A stretch of 64,000 nucleotides of DNA from an uncultured Persicobacter sp. (lineage in GTDB: Bacteria > Bacteroidota > Bacteroidia > Cytophagales > Cyclobacteriaceae): positions 1 through 64,000 of the forward strand of contig CANMKE010000015.1 in the NCBI GenBank assembly GCA_947498325.1, given 5' to 3'. Each line of letters begins with the position of its first letter. Within the stretch, counting starts at the first letter, position 1. This document shows positions 55,286 to 64,000 of the stretch, in pieces. The notes below the pieces were generated by a model. It saw only the letters and a program-made list of their open reading frames with translations, was not told the origin of the DNA and made no database searches. A program made the position numbers and the translations under genes.

Positions 55286-57841
55286 TTATTCTTCTTCAGG
55301 CGAATTCACTGGCTTGCGAATTTCAAGACTTAATTCTTCCTCTTTGTCTTTATGGTCTGCTACAATCACATCACCATCAGATAAACTTCCTTTCAGAATT
55401 TCCTCTGCTACGGCGTCTTCCAAATATTTTTGGATTGCCCGATTCAACGGACGAGCACCATATTGTGGATCATAACCTTTGTGAGATAAGAAATCTTTAG
55501 CCGATTCCGTCAGTTCAATACTAAAGCCAAGATCCTCAATTCTCTTGAAAAGCTTATGCAATGAGATATCAATAATCTGATGGATATCCTCCCTTTTCAA
55601 ACTGTTGAATACAATCACATCATCCAATCGATTTAAAAACTCAGGACTGAATGTTTTCTTCAAAGCATTTTGAATCGTGGATTTCATGTGATCATCAACT
55701 CCTTCACGTTTTGCCTGAGTGGCAAAACCAACACCAGAGCCGAAGTCTTTCAACTCACGGATACCAATATTTGAAGTCATGATGATAATGGTATTTCGGA
55801 AGTCAACCCGACGCCCCAAGCCATCAGTCAAGATACCGTCATCTAAAACCTGCAAAAGCAAATTGAAGATATCTGGATGTGCTTTCTCGATTTCATCTAA
55901 AAGCACCACAGAATAAGGTTTACGACGAACTTTTTCCGTTAACTGTCCACCTTCTTCATAGCCTACATAGCCAGGAGGCGCTCCAACCAATCGAGATACC
56001 GAGAATTTCTCCATATACTCAGACATATCAATCCGAATCAAAGAATCCTCTTTATCGAACAAGTAAGTGGAAAGTACCTTCGCAAGCTCTGTTTTCCCAA
56101 CACCCGTAGGCCCCAAGAACACAAATGAACCAATTGGCTTTTTAGGATCCTTCAAACCTACACGAGTACGCTGAATTGCTTTGGTCAGCTTGCCAATCGC
56201 CTCGTCCTGTCCAATAACTTTTCCTTTGAGTTCATCACCCATACCTACCAACTTAAGGCTCTCATTTTGAGCAACTCTCTTCGTTGGTACGCCAGTCATC
56301 ATTGCAATAACTTCGGCAACGTTATCTTCATTAACAGTATATCTCTTAGTCTTCGTTTCCTCTTCCCAAGATGCCTTAGCCTTATCCAGTTGTTCGATCA
56401 ATTTTTTCTCATTATCGCGCAACTGAGCGGCTTCCTCATACTTCTGGGACTTAACAACGCGGTTTTTTTCTACCTTGATATTCTCAATAGCATCTTCAAG
56501 TTTCAGAATTTCATCTGGCACATGAATGTTATTAATATGAACACGTGCACCCGCTTCATCCAAAACATCAATTGCTTTATCCGGCAAGAAGCGATCACTG
56601 ATATATCGATCCGATAATTTTACACAAGCTTGAATAGCCTCAGGTGTATAATTAACGTGATGATGCTCTTCATATTTAGATTTGATATTATTCAAAATCT
56701 CCATGGTTTCCTCTGGCGTCGCAGCATCGACCATTACTTGCTGGAATCGACGAGCCAAAGCTCCATCCTTTTCAATATACTGACGATACTCGTCGAGGGT
56801 AGTCGCTCCAATACATTGTATTTCTCCACGTGCAAGGGCAGGTTTGAACATATTCGAAGCATCCAGCGAACCCGAAGCTCCTCCAGCACCAACAATCGTG
56901 TGAAGTTCATCAATAAACAGGATAACATCTGGAGATTTTTCCAATTCATTCATGACCGCCTTCATTCGCTCTTCGAACTGACCACGGTACTTGGTTCCTG
57001 CTACTAAAGATGCCAAATCCAACGTCAGCACACGTTTGTCAAACAACACACGTGAAACTTTTCGCTGAATAATTCGCAAGGCAAGACCTTCCGCTATTGC
57101 GGTTTTACCTACACCAGGCTCCCCAATCAATATAGGATTGTTTTTCTTTCGACGACTCAGGATCTGCGCAACACGCTCAATCTCTTTGTCTCTTCCTACG
57201 ATCGGGTCTAATTTGCCATCTTCAGCCATTTTAGTCAAATCTCGACCAAAATTGTCTAATACTGGGGTACGTGACTTCTCGTTTCCTTTTGAGTACTCCT
57301 TGCTACTTCCACCACCAACTCCACCACTGGAAGTACCTGCAGAACCGAAAATTTGTGGAGTCTCAGGATTTTTGGTCTCATCTGACTCTCCTAAATTTCT
57401 GTTTTCCATATGATACTCAAGTAATTCTTTAACTACGTCGTAATTAACATCAAATTTCTCTAAAATTTGTGTCGCTATATTATCCTCATCACGCAATATT
57501 GAAAGTAGTAAATGCTCGGTACCTATGAGCTGTGACTTAAAAATCTTAGCTTCAAGATAAGTGATCTTTAATACTTTTTCAGACTGCCTTGTTAACGGAA
57601 TATTTGTCAGGTTTTTCACGTTACTCAGGGCGGTACCTTTCGTTGACTGCTCAACTGCTTGGCGCAATTCCTCTAAAGTAACACCTAATTTTTTGAGCAA
57701 GTGCACCGCAACCCCCTCACCCTCACGGATGATACCGAGGAGAAGATGCTCGGTACCGATATAATCATGCCCGAGTCTCAGGGCTTCCTCTCTACTCAGG
57801 GAAATAACCTCTTTTACTCTATTTGAAAATTTTGCTTCCAT
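55286..57841 (-). CDS. clpC: ClpC-type AAA+ unfoldase
   Basis: This 851-residue Hsp100 ATPase feeds proteins to ClpP and serves in stress control. Domains: two Clp-N repeats (1-145), a Gly/Ser-rich linker, AAA1 with [13 protein letters not shown] near 240 and [12 protein letters not shown], a UVR/coiled middle segment near 445-485 ([20 protein letters not shown]), and AAA2 with [14 protein letters not shown] near 577. The UVR segment distinguishes ClpC from ClpB and ClpA. A C-terminal acidic tail ends the protein. It is transcribed alone. Confidence 0.95.
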   Translation of the reverse strand: MEAKFSNRVKEVISLSREEALRLGHDYIGTEHLLLGIIREGEGVAVHLLKKLGVTLEELRQAVEQSTKGTALSNVKNLTNIPLTRQSEKVLKITYLEAKIFKSQLIGTEHLLLSILRDEDNIATQILEKFDVNYDVVKELLEYHMENRNLGESDETKNPETPQIFGSAGTSSGGVGGGSSKEYSKGNEKSRTPVLDNFGRDLTKMAEDGKLDPIVGRDKEIERVAQILSRRKKNNPILIGEPGVGKTAIAEGLALRIIQRKVSRVLFDKRVLTLDLASLVAGTKYRGQFEERMKAVMNELEKSPDVILFIDELHTIVGAGGASGSLDASNMFKPALARGEIQCIGATTLDEYRQYIEKDGALARRFQQVMVDAATPEETMEILNNIKSKYEEHHHVNYTPEAIQACVKLSDRYISDRFLPDKAIDVLDEAGARVHINNIHVPDEILKLEDAIENIKVEKNRVVKSQKYEEAAQLRDNEKKLIEQLDKAKASWEEETKTKRYTVNEDNVAEVIAMMTGVPTKRVAQNESLKLVGMGDELKGKVIGQDEAIGKLTKAIQRTRVGLKDPKKPIGSFVFLGPTGVGKTELAKVLSTYLFDKEDSLIRIDMSEYMEKFSVSRLVGAPPGYVGYEEGGQLTEKVRRKPYSVVLLDEIEKAHPDIFNLLLQVLDDGILTDGLGRRVDFRNTIIIMTSNIGIRELKDFGSGVGFATQAKREGVDDHMKSTIQNALKKTFSPEFLNRLDDVIVFNSLKREDIHQIIDISLHKLFKRIEDLGFSIELTESAKDFLSHKGYDPQYGARPLNRAIQKYLEDAVAEEILKGSLSDGDVIVADHKDKEEELSLEIRKPVNSPEEE

Positions 57842-57930
57842 ACCTATGGGGTTTGGCGGTTTAAGCGTTAAATGGATAATTATTTTTCGTTTCTCTTATT
57901 CTCATTAAAACGGAATAAAAATCTGTTTTG

Positions 57931-58578
57931 TTACTTACACTTAACCGATTGTTGAATAACATTTCTTGCATTAGGACCTTCACAAAACAATAAGTCCAAT
58001 ACACTTAAATTGCTGACAAATTCATTACCAAAGAGTTGAGGATACGGGAATGGCACTAAAATTCCATTTTTGTCATAATCAACTTTGGGCTGTAACCTGT
58101 CACGCATGTCAATAATTTTGTCGGAGTCGGAATATTTGGCATACTCGTCTGTCAGACTGATTTCCTTTTTTATTCCTAAAAGCTTGAACAACACCTTCAG
58201 CAATGAGAGGTTAAACTCAAAAAGCGTCGTTTGCTCCCCAAAAAACACAGGCTCAAGAAAGTCGATATAATGTTCAAAAAATGGGGCTTTACCATAAGCT
58301 GTTTTAATGGAACGCCAGTGAATTTTTCGCCACTGCTGGCGATCATCCAAAAGAATTTTCTGAATATGATGTCTTTTATTTCCAGCCACCATGGGGATGG
58401 TCAAATCACGTACCCCCTGCGATGTAAGAATACGGCAACGGTTACGGTAGGTTTGTTTACTGAAGTTTTCTTGTGCTTCGATCAGCAACTTTTCCGATTG
58501 AATAATTGCGGCGAAATATTCTACAGAAGGCAGGTAATGCAAATCAAGTAATACCTCCTTGTTCTGTAAATCAAACAT
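57931..58578 (-). CDS. WbqC-family protein
   Basis: This 215-residue protein matches the WbqC-like family: LLDLHYLPSVEYFAAIIQSE at the N-terminus, then YRNRCRILTSQGVRDLTIPM, KILLDDRQQWRKIHWRSIKT and a conserved acidic/aromatic C-terminal half. Members occur in O-antigen clusters, where their role is not well defined, and as single chromosomal genes in Bacteroidota. It sits 18 bases behind the Sua5/YrdC-family gene, which suggests shared transcription. Confidence 0.8.
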   Translation of the reverse strand: MFDLQNKEVLLDLHYLPSVEYFAAIIQSEKLLIEAQENFSKQTYRNRCRILTSQGVRDLTIPMVAGNKRHHIQKILLDDRQQWRKIHWRSIKTAYGKAPFFEHYIDFLEPVFFGEQTTLFEFNLSLLKVLFKLLGIKKEISLTDEYAKYSDSDKIIDMRDRLQPKVDYDKNGILVPFPYPQLFGNEFVSNLSVLDLLFCEGPNARNVIQQSVKCK

Positions 58579-58596
58579 TGTTTATTTTTTAAATGA

Positions 58597-59226
58597 TTAA
58601 ACATACTGGGAAAGATCTCCCAATCCCTCCCTGATCACCTCAAGTTCACCATTGGTGGTGTCCACCACCGTTGAGGCGACATTATTCCCGTAGCCACCAT
58701 CAATCACAATATCGACGAGGTTGGCATATTTTTCATAAATCAACTCGGGGTCGGTAGTGTATTCAAGTACTTCGTCATCATCAAGCACCGAGGTGGTAAT
58801 GATCGGGTTCCCGAGTTCTTTCACTATTGCCCTTGGGATGTTATTATCGGGAATTCTGATACCCACCGTTTTCTTCTTGGCTGAAATAATTTTCGGCACT
58901 TGGTTATTGGCAGGAAACAGGAAAGTAAATGGCCCTGGCAGTGTTTTTTTCAACACCTTAAATACAGGTGTCGGGATCGAACGTGTATAAGCGGAAATAT
59001 CACTGATGTCGTAACAGATGAATGAAAGACGGGTTTTATTGGCTTTTACCCCTTTAATTCTACAGACCCGATCAATGGCCTTTGCATTGTTGAAATCACA
59101 TCCTATACCATATACAGTATCTGTAGGGTAGATCACCACAGCGCCATTTCTAATGGCTTTCACCACTTCAATAATCTTGCGTTCATCAGGGTTTTCTGGA
59201 TATAATCGTATAAGTTCTGCAGCCAT
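58597..59226 (-). CDS. Sua5/YciO/YrdC-family protein, probable threonylcarbamoyl-AMP synthase
   Basis: This 209-residue protein has the Sua5/YrdC domain: [19 protein letters not shown] near 31-49, [32 protein letters not shown] and [19 protein letters not shown]. TsaC/Sua5 proteins make threonylcarbamoyl-AMP for tRNA t6A modification; YciO-type relatives may differ. The SFICYD segment resembles YciO rather than TsaC, so the substrate is not certain. It is divergent from mltG over 40 bases. Confidence 0.85.
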   Translation of the reverse strand: MAAELIRLYPENPDERKIIEVVKAIRNGAVVIYPTDTVYGIGCDFNNAKAIDRVCRIKGVKANKTRLSFICYDISDISAYTRSIPTPVFKVLKKTLPGPFTFLFPANNQVPKIISAKKKTVGIRIPDNNIPRAIVKELGNPIITTSVLDDDEVLEYTTDPELIYEKYANLVDIVIDGGYGNNVASTVVDTTNGELEVIREGLGDLSQYV

Positions 59227-59259
59227 AAATTTAAGTGATTAAAATTTTTATTATTATTG

Positions 59260-59267
59260 CAAAAGTA
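59260..59267 (-). promoter_or_regulatory. Candidate -7 element of the YrdC-family gene
   Basis: On the minus strand TACTTTTG fits TAnnTTTG, 34 bases from the start codon. It overlaps the mltG ATG on the other strand. No good -33 element was found. Confidence 0.35.
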
Positions 59268-60304
59268 TGAAAAGAACAAAAATCATAGCCATTGCCCTCA
59301 TTGTAGGTTCAATGCTCAGTGCTACTTTTTTATTTTATGGATATCAACTTTTGAAATCCCCCAACATTTTGGTGGGAAAAAAAAGCCCTGAATATATCTA
59401 CATCAAATCAGGAGATACTTTCAAGGATTTGCAGAATCAATTGTTCGACCGTAAGATCGTGAATGATGCTGTGGCATTTAGCTTTGTGGCCAAGCTGATG
59501 GATTTAGATAAAACCCTAAAACCTGGACGCTATAAACTAAAGCCTGACATGAACAACCGAGCGGCAATTGCCACTTTTCGCTCAGGAAACCAGGCGCCTG
59601 TCAATATTACATTTAACAATTTAAGATTCCTAAAAGATCTGCCCGCTAAATTAGCGGGAAAGTTGGAAATGGACAGCGCAGCCCTTGCTGAGGCGATAAA
59701 TGATGACTCGATAATGCAGGAGTATGGTTTTGACTCCCTGAATTATAAATCAATGTTTATTCCTAATACTTATACGGTATTCTGGGATATATCGCCGAAG
59801 GAATTGCTGCAAAGAATGAATTATGAATATAAGCGGTTTTGGAATGATAGCCGTTTGGCCAAAGCCGACAGCCTTGAACTCACTACTCAGCAGGTCTCGA
59901 CTCTGGCGTCAATCGTTTACGCTGAATCCAAAAAATCTGATGAATACCCACGCATAGCTGGCGTTTATTATAATCGACTGAAGCGGGGAATTAAGTTAGA
60001 TGCTGACCCGACGCTCGTTTATGCCTGGCAGGACTTTACCATTAAGCGGGTTTTGAACAAACATAAAGTTATTGACAGTCCTTTTAACACTTACAAAAAC
60101 GCTGGCCTGCCCCCAGGACCGATCAATATGCCATCTATTAAAGCGATTGACGGTGTATTAAACCTTGAGCATCATAAATACCTTTATTTCTGTGCCAGCG
60201 AGGATTTCTCGGGCTATCATAATTTTGCTCGAACACTCACAGAACACAATCGAAATGCGGCAAAATTTCAGCGAGCGTTGAACAAGGCCCGAATATATAA
60301 ATAA
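59267..60304 (+). CDS. mltG: Endolytic murein transglycosylase MltG
   Basis: This 345-residue inner-membrane protein cuts nascent glycan strands and influences chain length. One membrane helix is at 7-27. A LysM-like domain (about 45-110) contains YIYIKSGDTFKDLQNQL. The YceG catalytic domain follows with Glu220 in ASIVYAESK, plus GVYYNRLKRGIKLDADPT and PSIKAIDGVLN. Length is usual for the family. The gene is monocistronic with its own terminator. Confidence 0.95.
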   Translation: MKRTKIIAIALIVGSMLSATFLFYGYQLLKSPNILVGKKSPEYIYIKSGDTFKDLQNQLFDRKIVNDAVAFSFVAKLMDLDKTLKPGRYKLKPDMNNRAAIATFRSGNQAPVNITFNNLRFLKDLPAKLAGKLEMDSAALAEAINDDSIMQEYGFDSLNYKSMFIPNTYTVFWDISPKELLQRMNYEYKRFWNDSRLAKADSLELTTQQVSTLASIVYAESKKSDEYPRIAGVYYNRLKRGIKLDADPTLVYAWQDFTIKRVLNKHKVIDSPFNTYKNAGLPPGPINMPSIKAIDGVLNLEHHKYLYFCASEDFSGYHNFARTLTEHNRNAAKFQRALNKARIYK

Positions 60305-60351
60305 GCAAGTGTGGTCGTCAGTCTATATTGCGACAATCTCAGCTTAAAAGT

Positions 60352-60388
60352 AAAGTCCATGAATCAAGAAGATCCATGGACTTTTTTT
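60352..60388 (+). terminator. Terminator of mltG
   Basis: AAAGTCCATG (60352-60361) pairs with CATGGACTTT (60375-60384), followed by T residues. It may also serve the convergent gene ending at 60387. Confidence 0.85.
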
Positions 60389-60914
60389 ATTTCTTTTTAT
60401 AGGTGAGCATCAATACGCCTGAAGGGTAATTTTCTGAAGAGACCAAATCAAAACCGGTTTCCTTTACTCCCGACGGAAACAAGGGAATCCCCCCTCCAAT
60501 AATGGTTGGAATCAGGCAAATCATCATCTCATCGATCAGTTCATGGTTTAGGCAATGTCCAACTAACTGACCTCCCCCGAGTAACCACACATTTTTTTCT
60601 CGCTGAATTGAAGTCAGCACCTCTGCGTTCAACTCATTCACCACCATAGTATTTGGCGTCTTCGCCTTATAATCAGCCTGAGTGGTTACAATATAGGTTT
60701 GATGCTCAGGGTAAGGCCAGTCCACACCAAAACCCAATATTTCCTCGTACGATTGTCGGCCCATCAGAATCACATCAACGCCGTTCAAAAAATCAGCATA
60801 GCCATAATCCAGCTGATCGGGATTTGGTACCGCATAAAGCCAGTCCAGGCTACCATCTTGCCTGGCAATATACCCATCCAATGAGCTGGCAATGTATAAT
60901 TGTAGTTTGTTCAT
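60387..60914 (-). CDS. RibD-C/dihydrofolate-reductase-like family protein
   Basis: This 175-residue protein has the RibD C-terminal/DHFR fold: YIASSLDGYIARQDGSLDWL at residues 8-27, DVILMGRQSYEEILGFG, VWLLGGGQLV (pyridine-nucleotide loop) and IPTIIGGGIPLFP near 135. Stand-alone members are poorly characterised oxidoreductases that differ from FolA and RibD. The start is only three bases from the end of the neighbouring FKBP gene, so the two are co-transcribed. Confidence 0.88.
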   Translation of the reverse strand: MNKLQLYIASSLDGYIARQDGSLDWLYAVPNPDQLDYGYADFLNGVDVILMGRQSYEEILGFGVDWPYPEHQTYIVTTQADYKAKTPNTMVVNELNAEVLTSIQREKNVWLLGGGQLVGHCLNHELIDEMMICLIPTIIGGGIPLFPSGVKETGFDLVSSENYPSGVLMLTYKKK

Positions 60915-60917
60915 CTT

Positions 60918-61376
60918 TTAAAAGCCTGTTTCTCCCATTAATGCTAACAATTCTATTTCAAAAGTCAGGTGCTTACCCGCCAGTGCATGATTTTGATCCA
61001 AGGTAACACTGTCGGCAGTCAAGGCCACTACCGTTACCTGAAAAGGCTGCCCTTCGGCAGTTTGGCCCTGAAGGTTTTTCCCGACCTCCAAAACCATCTC
61101 AGCAGGGAGGTTTAAGTTCGCTCTTGGAACCGTTACTACTTTTTGTTCCTCCCGCTCGCCATAGGCCTTTTCAGGGGCGAGGGTTAAAGATTTCTTTTCA
61201 CCAACGGCCATACCAAATACCGCTTCCTCAAATCCATGAATCATCTGCCCAAATCCTAAAGCAAACTCCAGCGGTTCTTTGCCTAAAGAGGTATCGAACA
61301 CCGTACCATCCTCAAGTTTCCCTGTATAGTGAACTCTGACCAAGTTCCCCTTCTCTGCTACTTCATTCATCATCAA
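60918..61376 (-). CDS. FKBP-type peptidyl-prolyl isomerase, SlyD-like (copy 2)
   Basis: This 152-residue protein contains an FKBP domain interrupted by an IF chaperone domain, as in SlyD. Motifs are VRVHYTGKLEDGTVFDTS near 13-30, GFEEAVFGMAVGEKKSLTL and the IF part (about 75-125, with NLPAEMVLEVGKN). It lacks SlyD's C-terminal metal-binding tail. It resembles the gene at 61443-61871 but lies beyond a terminator. Three Met codons open it, so the exact start is uncertain. Confidence 0.88.
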   Translation of the reverse strand: MMMNEVAEKGNLVRVHYTGKLEDGTVFDTSLGKEPLEFALGFGQMIHGFEEAVFGMAVGEKKSLTLAPEKAYGEREEQKVVTVPRANLNLPAEMVLEVGKNLQGQTAEGQPFQVTVVALTADSVTLDQNHALAGKHLTFEIELLALMGETGF

Positions 61377-61383
61377 AAAATAA

Positions 61384-61420
61384 AATAAAAAAAGCCGAGA
61401 AGCATCATGCTCCTCGGCTT
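61384..61420 (-). terminator. Terminator between the two FKBP genes
   Basis: AAGCCGAG and CTCGGCTT form an eight-pair outer stem; AGC and GCT pair inside. On the minus strand the stem runs into a T-rich stretch. Confidence 0.8.
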
Positions 61421-61442
61421 AAATATCGGAAAAAATCGCTAA

Positions 61443-61871
61443 TTAAGCGATCTCTACTAATTCAATATCAAATACTAAATCTTCGCCAGCCAACTCATGG
61501 TTACCATCGATAGTAACTGTCTCTTCAGTCAATTCCAAAACCTTTACAGGGAAAGGCTGCCCGTCAGGACCCTGAGCGTATAGCGTTTGACCAACGGCTA
61601 CTTCCATGTCCTCAGGAAGAGAAGTACGTGGCATTTGCTGGATCATTTCAGGTCTTGACTCGCCGTATGCTTCTGCACTTGGAATAGTAATTGTTTTTTT
61701 ATCACCAATAGCCATTCCATGAACTGCTGCATCGAAACCAGGGATCATTTGACCTGCACCAAGTTCAAAAGCCAATGGCTCACGTCCTGCTGAAGAATCA
61801 AATTGTGTTCCGTCAGTAAGACGACCTGTATAATGTACTTTTACTTGGTTTCCCTTCTCTGCTACACTCAT
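61443..61871 (-). CDS. FKBP-type peptidyl-prolyl isomerase, SlyD-like (copy 1)
   Basis: This 142-residue protein has VKVHYTGRLTDGTQFDSS near 9-26, PGFDAAVHGMAIGDKKTITI and the insert-in-flap section SRPEMIQQMPRTSLPEDMEV. Like its neighbour, it is FKBP plus IF domain without a His-rich tail. The family catalyses prolyl isomerisation and binds unfolded chains in the cytosol. It is transcribed separately from copy 2 because a terminator intervenes. Confidence 0.9.
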   Translation of the reverse strand: MSVAEKGNQVKVHYTGRLTDGTQFDSSAGREPLAFELGAGQMIPGFDAAVHGMAIGDKKTITIPSAEAYGESRPEMIQQMPRTSLPEDMEVAVGQTLYAQGPDGQPFPVKVLELTEETVTIDGNHELAGEDLVFDIELVEIA

Positions 61872-61961
61872 AGTTGTATATATAATAATTTAAAATTTCA
61901 TAATTATCCTACACCTTGAACAATAAACGTTCCAAGGTATAATATCGGCCATATTGGCAGG

Positions 61962-62270
61962 TTAATCCACCTGCTCCATAATAGAGCGGTATGCCAAGGC
62001 CTTTTCGCCGAATTTTGCTTTCGATTTTTGCTGAAGTGCTGGTGAAGATTTGGTGATATACTGGTTCAAAATCGCTTTTGATTTTGCAAAATACTGACAA
62101 ACATAGGTCACCCCTTCATTTTGTTTCAAATGGGACATCAGTCGAAAAATCTTATGATCCTCGAAATACCCCGTCGCCATTACTTCGGGCATATGTTCTT
62201 CTTTCATCCATTTTAGCCAGGCTTCTTCAATGCCCTCTTCCACCGATATGGTAACGTTATATACTATCAT
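61962..62270 (-). CDS. DUF4286-family protein
   Basis: This 102-residue protein resembles DUF4286, small proteins typical of Bacteroidota. It opens MIVYNVTISVEEGIEEAWLK, followed by MKEEHMPEVMATGYFEDHKI and TYVCQYFAKSKAILNQYITK. The sequence pattern suggests a dimeric ferredoxin-like alpha-beta fold. No function is known. Its neighbours give no clear hint. Confidence 0.8.
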   Translation of the reverse strand: MIVYNVTISVEEGIEEAWLKWMKEEHMPEVMATGYFEDHKIFRLMSHLKQNEGVTYVCQYFAKSKAILNQYITKSSPALQQKSKAKFGEKALAYRSIMEQVD

Positions 62271-62468
62271 ACACTCAGTTTTCTTATTACAATCTCAGGA
62301 AACGACAAGGCGTCTCCCCTGCATCAGCCTCTATAGGACCCGCTATTATTAAATACCAAAACACAACGACATTGGTTTATTGAACTCCACAATGCCTGCA
62401 AAAAACACCATTTGCAGGAGATTATTCCGTGAAATCACCTCTTGAAATAGCGTAATTACCATCACTCT

Positions 62469-62490
62469 TTTGTATTTTTCAATACAAAAC
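62469..62490. promoter_or_regulatory. Perfect inverted repeat ahead of the TPK-like gene
   Basis: TTTTGTATT (62469-62477) and AATACAAAA (62482-62490) flank four bases. It ends 23 bases before the ATG at 62514. It may be an operator or a leader hairpin; no T run makes it a terminator. Confidence 0.4.
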
Positions 62491-62513
62491 TGCCTAAAAT
62501 TTTCATAAAATCC

Positions 62514-63095
62514 ATGTCAAGTCATCATATCATCAGAGATAATCAAGAACCCGCTGTACTAATTCTGCAATTAGCCCCCACCGACGAGGCATTTTTAGAC
62601 CAAATATTGGAGTGGTCGCCAACAGTCATCACCACAACAGACTATTATGAGCGAGTAATCATGCATGGCATTAAAGTGGATTTAGTGGTGGGCCCGCCAT
62701 CGCCAAATACAGAAAATCAGCCAAACCAAAAACATGATTATTTCAACTCACCCCTATCAGACAACTGGATCAATGACCTCATCAATGAATTGATTCGCAA
62801 ATCCTATATTGGCTTATACATCTTCGCACCATCGAATTTATGTACGCAAATAGATACAAAAAAAGCACTACCCTTCCAAATTAGCCTGATTGACGAGCAA
62901 TTTGTATGGAAATTGAGTCATAAACCCATTGACAAATGGTTTAAAGCAGGACAAAAACTTCAATCAGCTACTGCCGTCATTTATCAAGAAGAAAAAATAC
63001 TCATCAGCAAAAATGGACTATTTGAAGTACCCAATAGTGGAATGGTAAGTATTAAAGCATCTCATGCCTTTTGGTGGGCAGAGTATTTACAGTGA
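62514..63095 (+). CDS. Degenerate thiamine pyrophosphokinase-like protein
   Basis: This 193-residue protein begins MSSHHIIRDNQEPAVLI, the opening of Bacteroidota thiamine pyrophosphokinase-type proteins. The segment GIKVDLVVGPPSPNTEN (52-68) corresponds to the place where active enzymes have G-D-[FLM]-D-S, which binds Mg-ATP; here both acidic residues are replaced. The C-terminal part retains DKWFKAGQKLQSATAV and a GMVSI strand of the thiamine-binding domain. It may be catalytically dead. It is preceded by an inverted repeat and is convergent with yraN. Confidence 0.65.
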   Translation: MSSHHIIRDNQEPAVLILQLAPTDEAFLDQILEWSPTVITTTDYYERVIMHGIKVDLVVGPPSPNTENQPNQKHDYFNSPLSDNWINDLINELIRKSYIGLYIFAPSNLCTQIDTKKALPFQISLIDEQFVWKLSHKPIDKWFKAGQKLQSATAVIYQEEKILISKNGLFEVPNSGMVSIKASHAFWWAEYLQ

Positions 63096-63096
63096 T

Positions 63097-63462
63097 TTAA
63101 ATAAAGAAATCTTTAAAAACCGTTACCGATTGCTCAGGCTGAAAAATCACCGATACTACATCAAAACGTATTTGCCCCTTCCAGGCCTTTTTCCGGAGGA
63201 AAGCCTCTGCCACGTACTGAATCGCCCTGAACTTTTGGACACTCACCGCTTGTTCGGGGTAACCATACTTACTGCTATTTCTCGACTTCACTTCTACAAA
63301 CACAAGAACCCGCTGATCCCACATAATCAAATCGACCTCGTTTCTTCCGTACCTATAGTTCCTTTCTATAAGCCGATATCCTAAATTTTGTAAATGTGAT
63401 AGGGCAATATCCTCTCCTATCCGCCCAAAATGTGTATTTTTGTTTTTTGTAGTGTCCTGCAT
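63097..63462 (-). CDS. yraN: UPF0102/YraN-family protein
   Basis: This 121-residue protein has the endonuclease-like YraN fold: GEDIALSHLQNLGYRLIERN near 16-35, GRNEVDLIMWDQ (Asp44) and VFVEVKSRN (Glu57, Lys59), which together form a PD-(D/E)xK-like site. A cellular substrate is not established. It is convergent with the TPK-like gene and divergent from lipB, with 28 bases between its start and the lipB start. Confidence 0.92.
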   Translation of the reverse strand: MQDTTKNKNTHFGRIGEDIALSHLQNLGYRLIERNYRYGRNEVDLIMWDQRVLVFVEVKSRNSSKYGYPEQAVSVQKFRAIQYVAEAFLRKKAWKGQIRFDVVSVIFQPEQSVTVFKDFFI

Positions 63463-63490
63463 ATTACAGCTATATCAAAAGAGACAAACC

Positions 63491-64000
63491 ATGAATCCGA
63501 AAATAAATAAACAAGTACAATTCAAGCATTTAGGACTGATCGATTATCAGGAAGCCTGGGATTACCAGGAAGAGGTTTTTAAAAACACTGTTGACCTGAA
63601 AATTGCCAATCGGAAGCTTGAGGAGTCTGCTCAAAATATCACCGAAAACTTCCTGCTGTTCTGTGAGCACCCACATGTTTATACTTTAGGTAAAAGCGGA
63701 AAGCCAGAACATTTGTTGCTGAATGACGAACAGCTGAAAGAAAAATCAGCAACTTATTACAAAATTAACCGTGGTGGGGATATCACTTACCATGGCCCTG
63801 GGCAGATTGTGGCGTACCCTATTCTGGACCTGGAGAACTTCTTTACCGATATCCATAAATATATGCGATATATGGAAGAGGCCGTAATTATGACTTGTGC
63901 TGATTACGGGATAAAAGCAGGTCGAGTAGATGGACTGACAGGTGTTTGGATTGGTTTTGAGGAGATGGAAAACCCGCGTAAGATTTGTGCCATGGGCGTA
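63491..64000 (+). CDS. lipB: Octanoyl-[ACP]:protein N-octanoyltransferase (partial, continues beyond window)
   Basis: The 5' 170 codons are open to the window end. LipB transfers octanoyl groups from ACP to lipoyl domains, the first step of lipoate synthesis, serving partners of LpdA. The family signature RGGDITYHGPGQIVAYPILD lies at 94-113, and AGRVDGLTGVWIG and RKICAMGV near the edge are typical. The catalytic Cys/Lys region is partly outside the window. It is divergent from yraN. Confidence 0.94.
   Translation, partial: MNPKINKQVQFKHLGLIDYQEAWDYQEEVFKNTVDLKIANRKLEESAQNITENFLLFCEHPHVYTLGKSGKPEHLLLNDEQLKEKSATYYKINRGGDITYHGPGQIVAYPILDLENFFTDIHKYMRYMEEAVIMTCADYGIKAGRVDGLTGVWIGFEEMENPRKICAMGV

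Overview
The window is a Bacteroidota chromosome segment, probably of the order Cytophagales. The evidence is a fused SecDF, ribosomal genes without Shine-Dalgarno leaders, promoters of the TTTG-N18-20-TAnnTTTG type, a DUF3467 gene behind rpoC, a DUF4286 protein, a WbqC-family protein, and carA-eno-ftsB linked to rplQ. The assignment below phylum level is an inference from gene content. No rRNA, CRISPR array, phage, insertion sequence or integrase was seen; the segment reads as conserved core genome.

Layout. 1-11 kb: a 5'-truncated tRNA-Ser(UGA), an orphan HPt protein, a PIN-PhoH ATPase, SecDF, a small membrane protein, an overlapping trio of two uridine-kinase-like paralogs and a KtrA/TrkA-type protein, RdgB, a Ppx/GppA phosphatase and an LDH2/MDH2 oxidoreductase. 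11-46 kb: one almost uninterrupted minus-strand block for translation, transcription and secretion. Read in the direction of transcription it runs tuf, tRNA-Trp, secE, nusG, rplKAJL, rpoBC, DUF3467, rpsL, rpsG, fusA, rpsJ, then rplC to rpsN, rpsH to secY, map, infA, rpmJ, rpsM, rpsK, rpsD, rpoA, rplQ, carA, eno, ftsB and a small outer-membrane beta-barrel. Two short genes, rpmJ and rpmD, were read directly from the sequence. 46-64 kb: an M1 aminopeptidase lipoprotein, pyrH-frr, lpdA, fabG, a vWA-like membrane protein, clpC, a WbqC-family protein, a Sua5/YrdC-family protein, mltG, a RibD-C/DHFR-like protein, two FKBP/SlyD-type isomerases, DUF4286, a degenerate thiamine-pyrophosphokinase-like protein, YraN and the 5' part of lipB.

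How the genes work together. The central block makes ribosome parts, elongation factors, RNA polymerase core, the SecYE channel (SecDF lies about 13 kb away) and methionine aminopeptidase, so synthesis and export machinery are clustered. Matching promoter motifs precede tuf, tRNA-Trp/secE, rpsL, rplC and, unexpectedly, rpsH inside the spc-type cluster. Hairpin terminators divide the block into units: after tuf, rpoC, rpsJ, rplQ and eno.

Novelty. I found no convincing new multi-gene system. The points most worth following are an internal promoter with a 5' stem-loop between rpsN and rpsH, a terminator overlapping the promoter in front of tRNA-Trp, a thiamine-pyrophosphokinase homolog that has lost its acidic motif, and tandem kinases lacking the usual uridine-kinase His/Arg signature.
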